The notes: generated by a model from the sequence alone, not told the origin. A DNA stretch of 64,000 nucleotides from Purpureocillium takamizusanense (GCF_022605165.1 NC_063068.1:2852001-2916000), one strand, 5' to 3'; positions 1 to 12,542 are shown, numbered from the stretch's first letter. Numbers and translations: made by a program.

Positions 1-1970
1 GGTAGGTAAGGCAGTCAGGCAGGCAAGGCCAGGCTTAGGCTTGCGGCTGTCCTGCAACGTGGTTGGCAAGGAATTGGCTTTTTTTCTTTTTTTTTGTTGA
101 TTTCTTTGGTTCGGGTTTCCCCCCCTTTTTCTCTTTCACGTTGCCTCTTTTTGGTTGCACCCTGTCGAGTGCGGTTCGATAAAGCCAAGCATGGGGAAAA
201 AAAGACGGCAACCTCGTTTGGTGATCATGGACACATACGCTGCAGTGATTACGGGCCAGGGTGTTCTCGGTCGTCTGTGATGGGAGACACACCTCGCTCG
301 ATTCAGGTGGGACGAGTGTACGTGTTGCATACCTACTGTACGAAGTACACACATCACCTCGTCTACATACCAAGTACGTATGTGCATACACATATGCCCA
401 TGCGCGATGCACGAGAAGGTAAGAGCATGTTGATATGCGTCATGGACAGACTGGAAGGATAGAGGGGAATTGCTCTCCTATCACTACCCAGGCAGTGCTT
501 TCTTTGTGCGTGAACGCCCATTGGGCCGTGTGTGCCCTTGTAAATATGTATGTATGTATTGCGATGAAATTTTGGTTCCCCTGTGATGAGAAATGACTTT
601 TCCCCATTACCATCAAAGTAGCCAGCCAGTTGATAGCCGCGGCGTATCGTGCCTCCAAACAGTCTCGTGAGAGACGAGCCACACGAGCACGGGTATTGTG
701 TGGTATGCACCTCTCGTCAGGCACAGAGCATGACTGACATCCGCGACTGATAAAGTGAATTGGCAATGGGGACGACGGACGAGTCCAGGCTCTTGGACTG
801 TTAAATTACTGAACTTGGTTACGTCCGGCATGACAAACCTGCTCATGCGGTGCACCTTGTTGCCCGCAACGCTCTCCCCCCCTGCCCCCCCTGCTGGTCA
901 TTATCTCTCGCATTCGGGAAAAGAGGGGGAGTCCAGCCAGTCGTGCACCGGGCCTTTCCCCCGTCCTCATCATCTTCATCGTCATCTGCCTCACGCAGTG
1001 CTTGGCCCTCCACGGCGAAGGCCGCGTCCGTCCCCTGGCCTCCGATAATCCCTGCTCTCCCCGGATCTCACTCCACCCTCCTTGATCCGTTGGCGTCCTG
1101 CGTGCCTTGCCCCGGAGCGTGGCCCACCCCTGCCGCGCTCCATGTTCGGCAACCAACCCAACGATTTGGTTATGTAGGACAAAACGCCCTTACTGCTTCT
1201 CAGTTTTTTCTTGTCATGCGCTGTCATCGTACGAGTAAAAGACGAGTCATCTCTTTTCCTTTGCCGTTCCCTTTCCACTTCTATGCACAACTTTCGGTGC
1301 AGGACCGTATGTACATATACATCTAAGGTGGCAAGGCTCGACTTGACGTGCACGCCCACGTACCACGAATTGCGACGGATGGAGATGGGCCGGGAAACCC
1401 ACGGGCCAAATGTTTGTACATGGGGGTCGCTGCCTGGGTGCCAACGTCGCAACGGCCGCTGGCGCAGTAGCCCTTGTGCCGCTCCGTGGGGGTGCGTGAG
1501 GTGAGAGAGCACCCATGCTCAATCGTGAGATGCTCACGCACCACCAAGACTCGTCGTCGTCGTCCCTGAGCCGAGTAATAAAAGGGCAAGGCCCAGGCCG
1601 CTGATGACTTGCCGCCAAATTCCGTCACCAAATCTCGAGCAGGAAAACGGCCGTAAAATCTTACCACATGATTAGGGCCACTGCTGTCGAGAACCAAGTT
1701 GACGATATCGCCGCTGGCCGATGCTCGGCGCACAGCCAATCGGTCAAACAACGGGGAGACAAAGGACCGTTGACGGTGCATGGCCATGTCGCGAATAATA
1801 TTGGTAGAGATGAGCGTCAGCTCGTGACATACACATGCTCATGCTGCCCTACTTTGGCTCTTCCTCGTGCTCCTAGAATACAACGTATACATGTGCCCAG
1901 TTCCCCCCATCTAAACACCAAGCTAGCTCTCATCTCCACAAGCACGTACCTCGGCGGCCAGCACGACAGC
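1..1970. other. Non-coding left edge, no gene recognised
   Basis: I see no recognisable coding region or RNA gene here. Open frames overlap on both strands and are compositionally biased rather than protein-like. The stretch lies downstream of the flippase gene. It contains one exact copy of the recurrent 11-mer GTACGAAGTAC at 338-348. Confidence 0.6.
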
Positions 1971-4900
1971 TCACCTGTCCGTTGGTCGTGAGCTCGCCAT
2001 CTCTCCGTACCGTCCCCTGTGCTTGGTCGTATCGTACGCCTGGAGCACGCGCGTCTGGCTTTCGTCGGCCTGCGAAAAAGCGTACCCGCGCTGCTTGCGC
2101 ATCCGCTGCACCTGTCGGACCTTGCGGATCGCCTTTTGGAACTGCTCCATTCTGCGCCACCGTTAGCTAAATCGCAATCTCTTTGCCGTCAACATGTGGG
2201 AGACGTACCTGGGTCTGTAGTCTTGAATATTGTACTTTTGAATCTCTTGGATGTGGTGGTACGTCTGCGGGCGGTACATGCGCTTCGTGTACTTCCACGC
2301 AAAGTCTCGCAGTAGGCACATGATCGCCAGGACCAGTGTCTGCAGCCAGAATATCGGACTCGTGAACAGGCGGGGGACCACGCCGTGGTACTCGGTCGAG
2401 AAGTTCACCATGGGCGCCACGGTTCCGTACGCGGCGATGAACACGTACCAGATGGCCATGCTGCCCGGAATCGCCAGCACGTGGTACTTGGTCCAGTTGT
2501 TCGTCACCAGCGCCGCCTTGCCTAGCACCGTGAGGAGGACCGCCCCGTACAAGGCGGTACCCCAGACCCAGTGGCCGGCCGTCTTGCCATCGCCTTGAAT
2601 CAGGTCGCCGTACCAAATCAGCTCGCCAAAGATGTACAGAATAATGGAGTGGTAGAACGCGTTGGCGATCCATTGCGCGAAAACTTTGAGCTTGAAGAAG
2701 CTGTTCTGTTGGCCCATCATGTACAGCTGCGGGTAGCGGTCCAGCAGGCGTGCCGAGATGAACTGGTCCAAGATGCCGAGCGCCAGCGGCGGCAACACCG
2801 TGTAAAAGACGTTGTAGAAGGACAAGGTCCATGATTCATAGATGACTTGTCCCGAAAAGACGTTTTGAAAAGTGTACTGCACCAGTCTTGTCAGTAATCG
2901 TGGGGCTTTCGGGCAGGTAAATTGTCGTCAACGTACCCAGAACTGCGTCATATAAAGGGTAATGTTCTTGTAAAACGAAAACAGGATCGTCTTGCTCACG
3001 CGCTGGTAGCTCCAGGCGCCATGGACGAGCAGCAGCTTGCGCAGGAAGCGAAATTGGGCAATGGCTACGTCGGCGCTTCGAGCGGCCTGTAGGCCTTCCA
3101 TGCCGCTGATGCCGACGCCGATGTGGGCAGCTTGAATCATGGAAACGTCGTTTGCTCCGTCGCCGATGGCGAGCAGAATCGACTGCTTCTTGTGTTTCTT
3201 GACCAGCTTCACGACTAGGGCCTTTTGCAGCGGCGAAACGCGGCAGCATATGACGGCCTTGCACATCACGGCAAGGTCGAGGAAGAGCTTCTCGAGGTCC
3301 TTCTCCAACGCAAAGGTCAGTGACTTGCCATCGATGACGAGCGCCAGGGTCTCCATCTCGATCGTGCCATCGCCCTGCGTTCTGATGGCGTCGAGCTTCT
3401 TTTGAAGATTGTCGCGTGTGGCCGCAGCCGACTCCTCGTTGACAATCAATAACATCATGTCCTCACTCAGGAGCTTGCAGCTCATCCCGATGTTGATGGC
3501 AGTCTCTTGTCGGTCGCCCGTCAGCACCCAGACCTTGATGTTGGCCTGCTGCAACGTGTGGATCGTCTCGGGAACGCCGTCCTGCAACCGATCCTCGATG
3601 GCCGTGGCGCCAAGGAGGAAGAAGTCGTGCTCGATGATTTCCGCCGCCTTGTCCAGCTCATCCGCGCGGGTGCCACCGACCGTCGTTGCGGCCGTGTCGA
3701 AGATCTGGTACCACTCCTGGAACTCTTGCTCGGGAATCTCGCGCATCGCGAGGCAGAGCGTGCGCAGCCCCTCCGACGCATACTCTTCCAGGTGCCGAAG
3801 CGTGGCTTCGACGTGCGGGTTCTGATCGCTCAGCCGCTCAAGAATCACCGTGTCGGCGCCTTTACAGTAGCAGCGGATCTTGCCGTCCGGGCATCGGTAA
3901 ATGGCGGACATTCTCTTTCGGGTTGAGTTGAACTCGCAAACGGCCAAAAGCTCGTACTCCAACTCTTGGCCGCCCGTTTCAATGATTACAGATTTCGGCT
4001 TGCGAGCAGTAAACTTGTATCCGAGCTCGACTGCGCCTTGCACCAGCGCACCCTCGTCTGGAGACGCCGCTTGGTACTTGATGTGGCCCTTCTCCGTCAT
4101 CTCGGGGATGACAGTGTGGCAAATAGCCAGTAGGGATAAGAAGTGGTCAATGGCTGGGGCAGATTCGTGTCCCTCCCTGAGGTTGGACCTGAGCCTGTTA
4201 AAGTCATGGATGTTCTCGAGGTCGTCGGGCGACGTGGCGCGGCGGTCTTCAGACACCGCATCGGCGTACTGGATGCCCGCAATCGAGCATTGCTTAAACT
4301 CCATCTGGTTGCACGTCAAGGTGCCTGTCTTGTCGGAAAACACATACTCGACCATGCCGAGCTCTTCGACCAAGCTCGACGTTCTGCACGTGGCCGGGGT
4401 GTCAGTCTTGTCGTGATACATGTCGAGGTCATCGTTGATAAGAATGCCGTGCCAATATTTGACCAGTTCAACAGTGACAAACAAGGAAATGGGAACCAGA
4501 GAGGAGAACAGGACCCAGTACGTGACCATGTCCTTGGCAAACGTCTGCGCCACCTTGCCGGCGTTGTTGATCCTGTCGAGGTAGAGATATGAAAGCGAGT
4601 CGAACTGCACGCTGCGCATGACGAGGTCGCCGACGGTACAGATCACGCTCAGCGCGATTAGCATGCCCACGAGCACAAGCACGAGCCAGTTGAGCTGCCT
4701 CTCCACCTTTGTTCGCTTGATGGGAGCTGCCGTGGCGTTTCGCATCAGCTTGGTTTCGTGGCCGGTGAAAACAACCACGCCATGAATCCACGGCGTGTTG
4801 CGTAGGGTGGCACCTCGGAGGAGCAGCTGCTCGGGGTTGAGGGGCAGCTCCTTTTCGCCACCTCCGGACTGCATGGTGAGCGTCGCCTCATACGTGTACA

Positions 4901-6155
4901 GGCTGCTATTCGGCTGCTCCGACTTGATGCGGCCGCCCAGCCGGCTCAGCTCGCTTGGCGACACCATCGACGACGTCTCGGGCAGCGCCTGCTTGATCTT
5001 CAGATTCGTTTCGCCGTCCAGGTTTGCTGTTTCGATATAACAGAGACCCTCGGGCTCCGAACTCGCCAGGAGGACCAGATCCGCGGGGAATGGCTCTTCC
5101 GATTCCACCCTGACCACGTCTCCCACTGCCACATTGATCCATTTCGTTTCCGTAAAACTCGTTCCTCGTAATACCCGCGCTCTGGACGTGTTCAGCGCGT
5201 TATCCGCTTGTCTTCTCCGGTAGTCCTCGACCAGCTCCTTTCCGGCGGAGATGGCAAGCACAACAAGTAGGGGTGCGATGGTGGTATAGCGGTTCGTCGG
5301 CGAAAGGCCCGGAATTTGCTGGAGGGCGGCCGTGAAAAGGAAGAAAATATTGGCAACTTTTGAAAACTGCTCAAAGAGAAATTTAGGTAAGAATGTCGCG
5401 ACGTTATATTTGGCGGTCGAGATGTGATTGTTGACGTATTTGTTGGCAGCATTTGCCGGCGGATTGTTGAGATGAATGATTCGGGGGCCAAGTGTGGAGG
5501 GATCAGGCTTGCTTCGGCCGAACCCGAACTTGAAGTTGCCCATGTCGAACTTCTTGCTCTGGTGATCTTGCTGAGCGGCGTCGCCGGCGGGACCTCCACG
5601 TTCTTGTCCTGGCTCCGTCAAGGGGAGGTCCATCTCCGAGTAGCCCTCGCCCATGCCCAGCCTGTTCTTGACCTTGCCCAGGAAGCCCCCGCCGAGGCTC
5701 AGCACGCTGTTTCTATTTCTCGCGTTGTTCCGGGCGGATCTGGGGCCAGGGCCGCCGCTCATGGCGCCACCGTGCTGGTAGTACGAGTCACCATCCGTGG
5801 GGTAGTCGTCAAAGTCGTCGGCGTAACGCTGGTAGTTGCCCAAATCTGATGTCTGGCTGTACTGCCTGTGAGTGTATGGCCCGGTGGCACTCTGGCCGCC
5901 CGCGGTCAGCCCAGCCCCTCCGCTCGGGCGTCCGGCGGCCGAGGGCCCTGATGCGCCGACAAAGTCATCGTAGGAAACCGATGGTCGGCTCTGGGGGTCG
6001 TGGTCGAGGGTGTAAGAGCGCATTAGGTCGTCGTCGTTGAGGGCGGACCGCTGGCCGTCATTGTATATGGGCTGGTCGCTGTCGAGATCCAGCAGAAGGT
6101 CGTCGCGGTTCCCGGCGGGACCGCCAGGGCGACCTCCTGTTGGCCTTCCAGCCAT
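1971..6155 (-). CDS. drs2: P4-type phospholipid-translocating ATPase (Drs2 class)
   Basis: Three exons (6155-2937, 2876-2209, 2151-1971) joined by 60- and 57-nt GT-AG introns give 1355 aa. P4-ATPases flip aminophospholipids to the cytosolic leaflet of Golgi, endosomal and plasma membranes and need a Cdc50-type partner. Visible motifs are the actuator loop DGETNLK (about residue 379), the phosphorylation motif DKTGT with Asp608, the nucleotide-site TGDRQETA and the hinge GDGANDVSMI (near 998). They precede a C-terminal block of membrane segments. The second exon resumes at YTFQNVFSGQ, the usual M6/M7 sequence. The last exon encodes the conserved tail containing RMRKQRGYAFSQAD, which matches Drs2 rather than Dnf or Neo1. 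The first 200 residues are disordered and Gly/Asp/Ser rich. Start at the ATG at 6155. It is transcribed divergently from CRIPT. Confident family call; the Drs2 subclass is inferred from length and tail. Confidence 0.95.
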
Positions 6156-7355
6156 GCCGGAAGACGAGCGATGATCAGGATGTCAGGTCGGCGGGTCGTA
6201 GTCGACGCATACAGAATCAACGAGTGGCGGCGTGTCTTGCTCTGATTTCGTGGACAGGGCGGGTCGCGGGATGCGGGATATGGGGTGCGGGACGTCGTGG
6301 GAATAGGCGAGGGTCGATTGAGCCACTTGAGTGCGCGATACGAGCCGGTGGGCAAAGTGTCTCAAGAGCGTGGTTCCGCGATGACAGGCGCAGTCGGTGC
6401 CGGGCTGGATTTCTTTGTGCGCCTACAAAGAAGTTGGCCTGCACTGCGCTGCACCGCCTCCTTATTCGCCGCGCAACACGACGTCAAGCAGCTGGGTCCA
6501 GCAGCAGGGTTCAAGCGGCGGCAGACGCGAATGACGATGGACGGGGGGGCTGAACTCGGTCGAAACGGAGGCAGCCAGCGAAAGCCTGGGGGGCGCAGGA
6601 GGTTCGTCGGCGGTGCTCGGATCGTGTCGAGACGGCGTTGTTTGAGATGTCCAAGCAAGCTGGGAGCAAGCAAGCAGCAGTCGAGACGAGTGGTGGTCGT
6701 CAGCAGAGAATTGATGGACGAGGCCACCTCGACGGGCTTGAGCTGGGCTGGCTAGCTGGCACCCGCCCACACACCTTCCAGGCTGATGAGGTGCTGCCAG
6801 CAGACCCAACCTCCACTACGACCGCTGCTGCGCCAGTGGAGATCCCCGCTGCTGCCGGGGCTTCAACTGGAATATGGGCCCAAGGTCCCCCGCCAACGCA
6901 GGGGCCAGGACCATCCGTGTCCACTGAAAACGGATTGCTATTCGTGGCAGCCGCCCCAGCCACATCACTCGCCACGTTCCGAGCTCCTGACAGGTCACTG
7001 GGCCGGCGAAAACCTGTGCCCTGAAGTACACCTGCCCGCGACCCGCTCCGCCAAAGTACATTGTTTCACGACGGACTGCTAGCGCAAGGACCTGCCCGTC
7101 CCAATGCGCCAGAGACGCAGCTTGATCAGTGTTTCGTCACCTCTTGCGCGTGTCCCCCACCTCTGCCTTACCTTGACCACAGCACAGCCCGGCGCGACCC
7201 AACCCCCAACACACCAACAAAGGGGATCACACACGACGTCTAGATCACGATCATTACCGAGACTGCCGTCGTCTGCCGTCCCACGCGACAAATCATCAAC
7301 TGGCGCGACTCGTATTCGCGCCCGTACGTTGGTCGTCCGCCCCGGAATCATCATC
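6156..7355. promoter_or_regulatory. Divergent intergenic region between drs2 and cript
   Basis: About 1.2 kb separates two divergent start codons, so it should hold both promoters and 5' leaders. Open frames on both strands show no family resemblance and are treated as spurious. No specific factor site can be named with confidence. Confidence 0.5.
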
Positions 7356-7899
7356 ATGGTCTGCGCCAAATGTCAGAAGCTCGGCAAGGGCACGACGCTC
7401 GCCACACCCGAGGTCAAGAAGAAGAGTGAGATGTACTACGGTTCGCCGGCGAGCTCCTCCAAATCAACCGGTGCCAGCAAGTCCACGACCGTGGGTCAAA
7501 GCGGAATCGTAAAGGTAGGTGGCGGGAACCCGACGAAAAGAATGTCTCCTTACTTATCCTTTGCCAGAGCAAGCTCCTATCCAAGTCGGCCAAGAACCCC
7601 TATGCTCAGTATTCAAGGTACGTACAGAGGGACTTTTCGACCTGGACCTACACATTCGTGTATAGTATCTGACACTGGCTTCATAGTTCATGTTCAAAGT
7701 GCAAGACCAAAATTACTCAGGGACATACTTTTTGCCACACTTGTGCATACAAAAACGAAGGTATGGCGGCCCTTGTGTCGTTGTCGCTGAGTGACTACCA
7801 CTTACTACAAAACCAGCTTGTGCCATGTGCGGCAAACCCAACAAAAAGGGCTCATCAAAGGCCCCAACGGTGTCTGGCCAAAAGTTTACGCTCAAGTAA
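7356..7899 (+). CDS. cript: CRIPT-family zinc-binding protein
   Basis: Four exons (7356-7514, 7568-7617, 7687-7760, 7817-7899) give 121 aa. The start MVCAKCQKLGKGT and the C-terminal CxxC pairs (CSKCKTK, CHTCAYK, CAMCGKPN) are the CRIPT signature. The family binds zinc through conserved CxxC motifs. It was first described as a PDZ-ligand protein in animals and has more recently been linked to spliceosome components. In a fungus a nuclear RNA-processing role is more plausible, but that is inference. Intron phases join cleanly and restore every cysteine pair. It is divergent from the flippase gene, and its stop lies 110 bp from the stop of the convergent hydrolase, so the 3' UTRs probably overlap. 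Confidence 0.92.
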
Positions 7900-8009
7900 T
7901 GTGCGGTACAGCCCATCCCAACCATTGGCCCCGCGAGATGGGAGCAGCAGCGGATCCGGGGGTTGTTTGCATCGCGTCCTCCCAAATCACGGCATTCTTC
8001 CGCGCCCAC

Positions 8010-9035
8010 CTACAGCGCTGATTTGACGTCGCCCTCGAATAAGGACTTCAGCCACTTGCCGATGTGCGCGTTGACTTCGTCGCTGGCACCCGTCAATGCC
8101 CAGTGAGAGCCGCCGACTTCAGCCCTGGTCAGCTTGGGCATGTATCGTTCCATGCCAATGGACATGGAAGGTGGCAGCGCGGTGTCGTTTTTGGCGGCAA
8201 TGTACATGGTGGGCATCTCAAGTTTCGTGTCCTTGTCGGCCAGGGGCAGCTCCTCCTCCCAGTTGATCTTGCGCGTGCGATACCAGTTGAGCGGTCCTCG
8301 GAGTTGCGGCACGCTCTGGAGCATATACTTTTCGACATAGTGGTTCAGCTCCTCCTCAGAAAGCAAAACGGTCCTATTGAGCTTGGGCAGATTGTCCAGC
8401 AGGACGCCTTGCTCGGGAATGAGAGCGCGCTCGCGGTTGGGGCCGGATCCTCCCCACATGCCGTTCAGAAACTGGCGGAGTTTTTCCTCGCCCTGAATCT
8501 CCTTCTCCACGTCTGGTCCAGCGAGCTGGAGCTGGTATGTGAAGTTCTTGAGCTTCCCCATGGCAATGAGGTCCTGCAGAGGTAGCCAGGGCTTCATGGG
8601 TGCGTTGAACGGTGTGCAGACGCTGAAGACACCCTTAAGAAGCTCCGGGTACCACAGAGCGACCCTCCAGACGAGGGCACCACCCCAGTCGTGTCCACCA
8701 AGAACAATCTGGCCGTCGCCAACAAATTTGCGTGCCAGCTCCCTGATGTCGGCAGACATGCTCTTGAAAGAGAACTGGGCCAGGTCTTGCGGGGTGTCAG
8801 ACCCGGCGTAGCCCAGGAGATCGGGCACAACGACGCGGAAGCCGAGCTTCATGAGGTACGGGATCTGGTTGCGCCAGCCAAAGCTGCAGTCCGGGAACCC
8901 ATGGATGAGGAAGATGGTGGCGACGGGAAGCGTGATCTTGGGCTCGCCGACGATGTACTTGTACGTCTTGCCGCGGACCACGGCCGATTCGTATCGGACC
9001 CTTGGGTCGTAGGGGGTGAGCTTGCTCGCGTCCAT
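8010..9035 (-). CDS. Alpha/beta hydrolase, soluble epoxide-hydrolase-like
   Basis: A single exon of 341 aa. The fold is marked by the oxyanion-hole motif HGFPD (His45 onward), then PDLLGYAGSD, then the nucleophile elbow GGHDWGG with Asp116. The acid is probably in AAKNDTALP and the catalytic His is in GGSHWAL near the C terminus. An Asp nucleophile followed by Trp is the pattern of epoxide hydrolases and haloalkane dehalogenases rather than Ser esterases. The lid segment contains Tyr residues (for example in YVEKYMLQ) that could activate an epoxide oxygen. The likely reaction is epoxide hydrolysis to a vicinal diol; the substrate cannot be told. No signal peptide is seen, so it is probably cytosolic. 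It is not part of a recognisable metabolite cluster. Confidence 0.88.
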   Translation of the reverse strand: MDASKLTPYDPRVRYESAVVRGKTYKYIVGEPKITLPVATIFLIHGFPDCSFGWRNQIPYLMKLGFRVVVPDLLGYAGSDTPQDLAQFSFKSMSADIRELARKFVGDGQIVLGGHDWGGALVWRVALWYPELLKGVFSVCTPFNAPMKPWLPLQDLIAMGKLKNFTYQLQLAGPDVEKEIQGEEKLRQFLNGMWGGSGPNRERALIPEQGVLLDNLPKLNRTVLLSEEELNHYVEKYMLQSVPQLRGPLNWYRTRKINWEEELPLADKDTKLEMPTMYIAAKNDTALPPSMSIGMERYMPKLTRAEVGGSHWALTGASDEVNAHIGKWLKSLFEGDVKSAL

Positions 9036-9701
9036 AGTGGGGTTTTCTCTTGAAGGCTGTAAGCTGGGGCTCGCGCAGCGGTATGTCCTGGGCGCGTGTT
9101 AATAAGAGGAGCACGAGACTGCGATCCGATGCAAGTGCGGCGTTGCTGATGTACGTGGGTGCAGCCGATGACGTCCAATGTCACGGCCTCCAATCGATGG
9201 CAAGGGTACTTCGTACAACAGGGATCGGCTTTGCTTCCCACCTGTTGACTTACCGACTTGAGCACACAGGCGGAACAGCTCTGCCGACAGACACCTGCGC
9301 CGCACCGTCCGTGACAGTTGCTCTCACCCGTCTTCCTTGCCGTTCGTGATAACTTCGCGTTGGGAGCTCGGCCGTCAGTTCCGCGAATCAACGGATTGCG
9401 TTGCCGCTGAAGTGAAGTGGGAATTGGGCGGGCGACTGCTGGTGAATCGAAGCTCGGAGCCCGTGTCTGCCGGCTCTGATTAGTACCCGGACATGGCCCA
9501 GGGGTCGACCATACCTACATGCGAAGTACGTGCCGCGACGAATGAATCACCCACCACCGTTGCGAAGGAGAAGAGAGGCGGGTTTCCTCTGAGTGTGTGC
9601 ACTACGCAAGTTTGCCCACGTCGAGCTGCGGTCTCGACGTGTGAGAGAGACAAAGGAGGGCTGCGACGATGACTGCTATTATAAACGAAGAGTAGTAAGT
9701 A
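9036..9701. other. Intergenic region upstream of the hydrolase
   Basis: No coding region is recognised. It carries the 5' side of the hydrolase gene and an exact GTACTTCGTAC (reverse of GTACGAAGTAC) at 9206-9216. It ends at the TA dinucleotide that borders the MITE-like element. Confidence 0.5.
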
Positions 9702-10243
9702 CTGTTCGGACAGACAGGAAAGTCTGGTCGCACAGACGGTCCACTTTTGTCTTCTTCGAACCAATCGTGTACCGCGCAGTCACCACCCCCACACGAATAA
9801 GGTACAGTTACGTTGGCGCGGGCCGCCAGCGGCAGCCCACTGTAGCCCACGCAAACACCACACACAGCAGCACGACGGCATTACGAGCGGCGGCAGCACC
9901 GTTGGCTTCGTAGTAGCCTGCCAGCCCTCGCCACTAGGCACGAGCGTACCTAGGCACCTAGCCGGCCCGAACCGGAATAACAACGCTCCTATATCATGAC
10001 ATCGCGAGGAAACTGCGTTTCTCGAGCGACTCGAGCCCTGCCGGCGCGGGCGGACGTTTTGACGATGTGCTTTAATTGAGAGGTTCAATTGCGACGTCAT
10101 GTCGGCGTGCGTTCTAGGCGCGCCGCTGCCGTCCCATGCCTGAGATGCACACCAAAATTGGCTGGCGCGGTCTGGGGTGGGACACGGGCCCAGAATCATA
10201 GTGGACTGTCTGTGCGGCCAGACTTTTCTCTCTGTGCGAACAG
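9702..10243. mobile_element. MITE-like non-autonomous DNA element with 43-bp terminal inverted repeats
   Basis: Positions 9702-9744 and the reverse complement of 10201-10243 align without gaps over 43 bp with 5 mismatches. Both ends begin CTGTTCG and share AAGTCTGG, CGCACAGAC and GTCCAC. TA lies directly outside each end (9700-9701 and 10244-10245), as expected for the target-site duplication of Tc1/mariner/pogo-type elements. The 542-bp body has no convincing transposase frame, so it is read as a non-autonomous derivative mobilised in trans. Its parent family is not identified and no second copy was noticed in the window. A chance inverted repeat of this length and quality flanked by TA on both sides is unlikely. 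Confidence 0.8.
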
Positions 10244-11403
10244 TAGTACTACTACTACTCGAGACGAAACACCGCTAAAATGGGGTGCAAGCTCGGGGCT
10301 GCGGGAGATAGACTGGCTGGCCGGCTACGACGTGGTAATAAGTTACTACTTGTGTGTCTGATGGTCCGACCGAGTCGACGAGAGCGGCATGAGCGGGTAT
10401 TACGGTGCGTGCAAAGGAGGTCCCCCCACCCACGGCGGCCCCAGCGGGCGGGGTGTATATCGGCCACCACCACCCCGTTCCTGGAAGGGGATCGTGGTGG
10501 GTGGCGCTCCGTGATGCCGAGGCACACACCTAGGTGGGTGGATGGATGGATGGATGGACGGCAGCATTGTGTGTCATTGATGTAGCTTCGGCGTGTACTA
10601 ACTTTTAGTAAGTAGCTCAAGGCTCCCGAGCTCCAGTTTCGCGCACGCTTTTTGCACGTTGCTCGCTGCCAATAAGTCTGGCTGTGTGCTCACGGCCATG
10701 TAGGACATACATTGCACCAAGTGTGGCGTGCTGAGGTGCTTCCATGTAGCCGATCGTGGTAGGTGGTGGTGGTGGCGGTGGTGGTAGTAGCGGCTTTCCT
10801 GGATCTGCGTCGCGGGGTGAATGCAACGCCGACGGACTTTCGGAATCTTCCATGCCAGACACCACCACCGCGACCGCCCGACATGTACGGAACCAAAACA
10901 AATGAAAAGTTCATCTCAACAGGAGCGAGAACATTCGCCCGGCGAGCACCACAAGGACGCTCAATTCATCATGTACTCGTTCTTCGTATTGGCGACACAG
11001 TAACTGTCTACATCGCAGCATCCTAGCTGCGGCCCGTAAAAGCTAGCTCCCCTGCGCTGTGAGCAGCATCGTCAGTCAAATGTTGGACAGTCTGTTTTGT
11101 GCCGGCGGCGGTTCGCCGGCGGCTGCCCCGCGCGCCCTCGACACTGAGGCTTAAGCCTATGTATGGGTGCTAATCCCCCTCTCCCTCGTGCAGCCTGCAT
11201 TTTCTGCCATCAGTACTGCTTCTTCTGGCACGCTCCAACTCCAAGGGTATCCCGACATTGAATTGAAGAAAACGCAAGAGACCTGGTAGCTTCGCTTAGC
11301 GCACGTCAGCCTGCCTATCGGCTTGTCCTCGAAGGGTGACACCATGCCTCTCGCCGTACGCCATGCATGTAGTAGTACAGAACCCGATGCTGGGAAGAGC
11401 AAA
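10244..11403. other. Intergenic region with simple repeats
   Basis: No gene is recognised. It begins with an ACT microsatellite next to the MITE-like element and contains four GGAT units at 10540-10555. A TGG/CGG-rich tract lies near 10760. It is the 3' flank of the pinin-family gene. Confidence 0.5.
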
Positions 11404-12542
11404 TTAGTAAATAACCATGTCCTCTTCTCCCTCCACGAGAACGTCGCCTGAGTCGTCGTGTGGATCACGGTGTTGGGAATGCTGTGGCGCCGGCCCCTGT
11501 TCGACCGGCTCGGCGTCTCGAATATCGAGATCCTCCTTTTCAGGTTGCGGGACCACATCCTCGGCGTTTGCGGAGGGTCTCGGGGACGGTGGCGGGCCAA
11601 TGTCGGGCACAGGCATGGCTGCCGGGGTCTGCTCTCGGGGTCGGCTGTCAGTGTCCTTGTTGAGTCCGTACCGTCGGAGGTGGCGCTCTTTTCGATACTT
11701 GAAGTCTTCTAAATCGCGGGCAATGTCGACCTTGACGTCGCTTATCTGATCGTCGATGATGTCCTCTTCTCTTTCTGACAGGCGGTAGGGTCTGTAGTAC
11801 TACCAGGTAATGTTAGCACGGCAGGTAAGATGACCGGTAATATACGAGAGAGGACTCACAATCACGGGCCGGGCTCTGGTGCAGAGAAATTGGGCTAAGC
11901 GAAGCTCCTTTGCGTGTCTGTTGCGCATCTGGGAAACGAACGAACGTCAGCGCCACGCGTCGACAGTCAATCGGTACAGCGGACGTGGCTTACCACTTGC
12001 TCCTCGAGGTGAATCTGCTGCTCCATGCGGATCTTGTGTAGCTCTGCCTTTTTCTCAGCCCGGCGCTTATCGTCTTCGGCAGTCTGCTCCTTCATCTTAA
12101 TCTGCTGGCGCCGCTCAATCTCCTGCCGACGCTTCTGCTGCGAGCTGCTGCCCGCTTGGCTGAGTGTGCTGAGCAGCCCACCAAACAGGCGTTTGCCACG
12201 CTTTTTGTCTTCTTGAGTGACTGATGGTCTGCGCTCTTGACCGCTCCCATGAGAATCTCGTCGGTAAGCAGGCGAAGGGGATCGTCTGCGGGGCGGAGGG
12301 GAGGCCCTGTCCTCGCTGCCAGGCCTGGCACGCTTGACCGGGCCATCGTCGCTACGCGCTTCGGGGCTCGAGGCCTTGCGTTTCCGGCGGCCGTCGTCAA
12401 TAGGACTACGGCGTTCGGATGCGAGTGGCGGCGACGCCGGTGCGTCGACGTCGACGGCTCTGCGGGCGGTGCTCGTCAGCTTCGCAACTTCCATTGGGAG
12501 CAGTGGGGAGGGGCTGGCGACGTACGACTGTTCCGTGGCCAT
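11404..12542 (-). CDS. Pinin/SDK/MemA-domain protein
   Basis: Three exons (12542-11994, 11928-11860, 11799-11404) with 65- and 60-nt introns give 337 aa. The N-terminal 110 residues are a disordered, basic and Ser/Pro-rich segment with KRKAS and RRRSPSP patches. A charged helical block follows, running KKRGKRLFGGLLSTLSQ, then QKRRQEIERRQQIKMKEQ and RMEQQIHLEEQV. This is the pinin/SDK/MemA core, and the second exon continues it with RNRHAKELRLAQFLCT and the third with YYRPYRLSEREEDIIDDQ. In animals pinin is a nuclear-speckle protein associated with the exon junction complex and splicing. A nuclear RNA-processing role here is inferred from the family. The C-terminal 90 residues are acidic and Pro-rich without known motifs. 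Confidence 0.9.

Noticed and set aside
11090..11130. Short GC-rich palindrome (GCCGGCGG..CCGCCGGC type)
   Set aside because: It could be read as a hairpin terminator, but it is isolated, not at a gene end, and expected by chance in DNA of this GC content.
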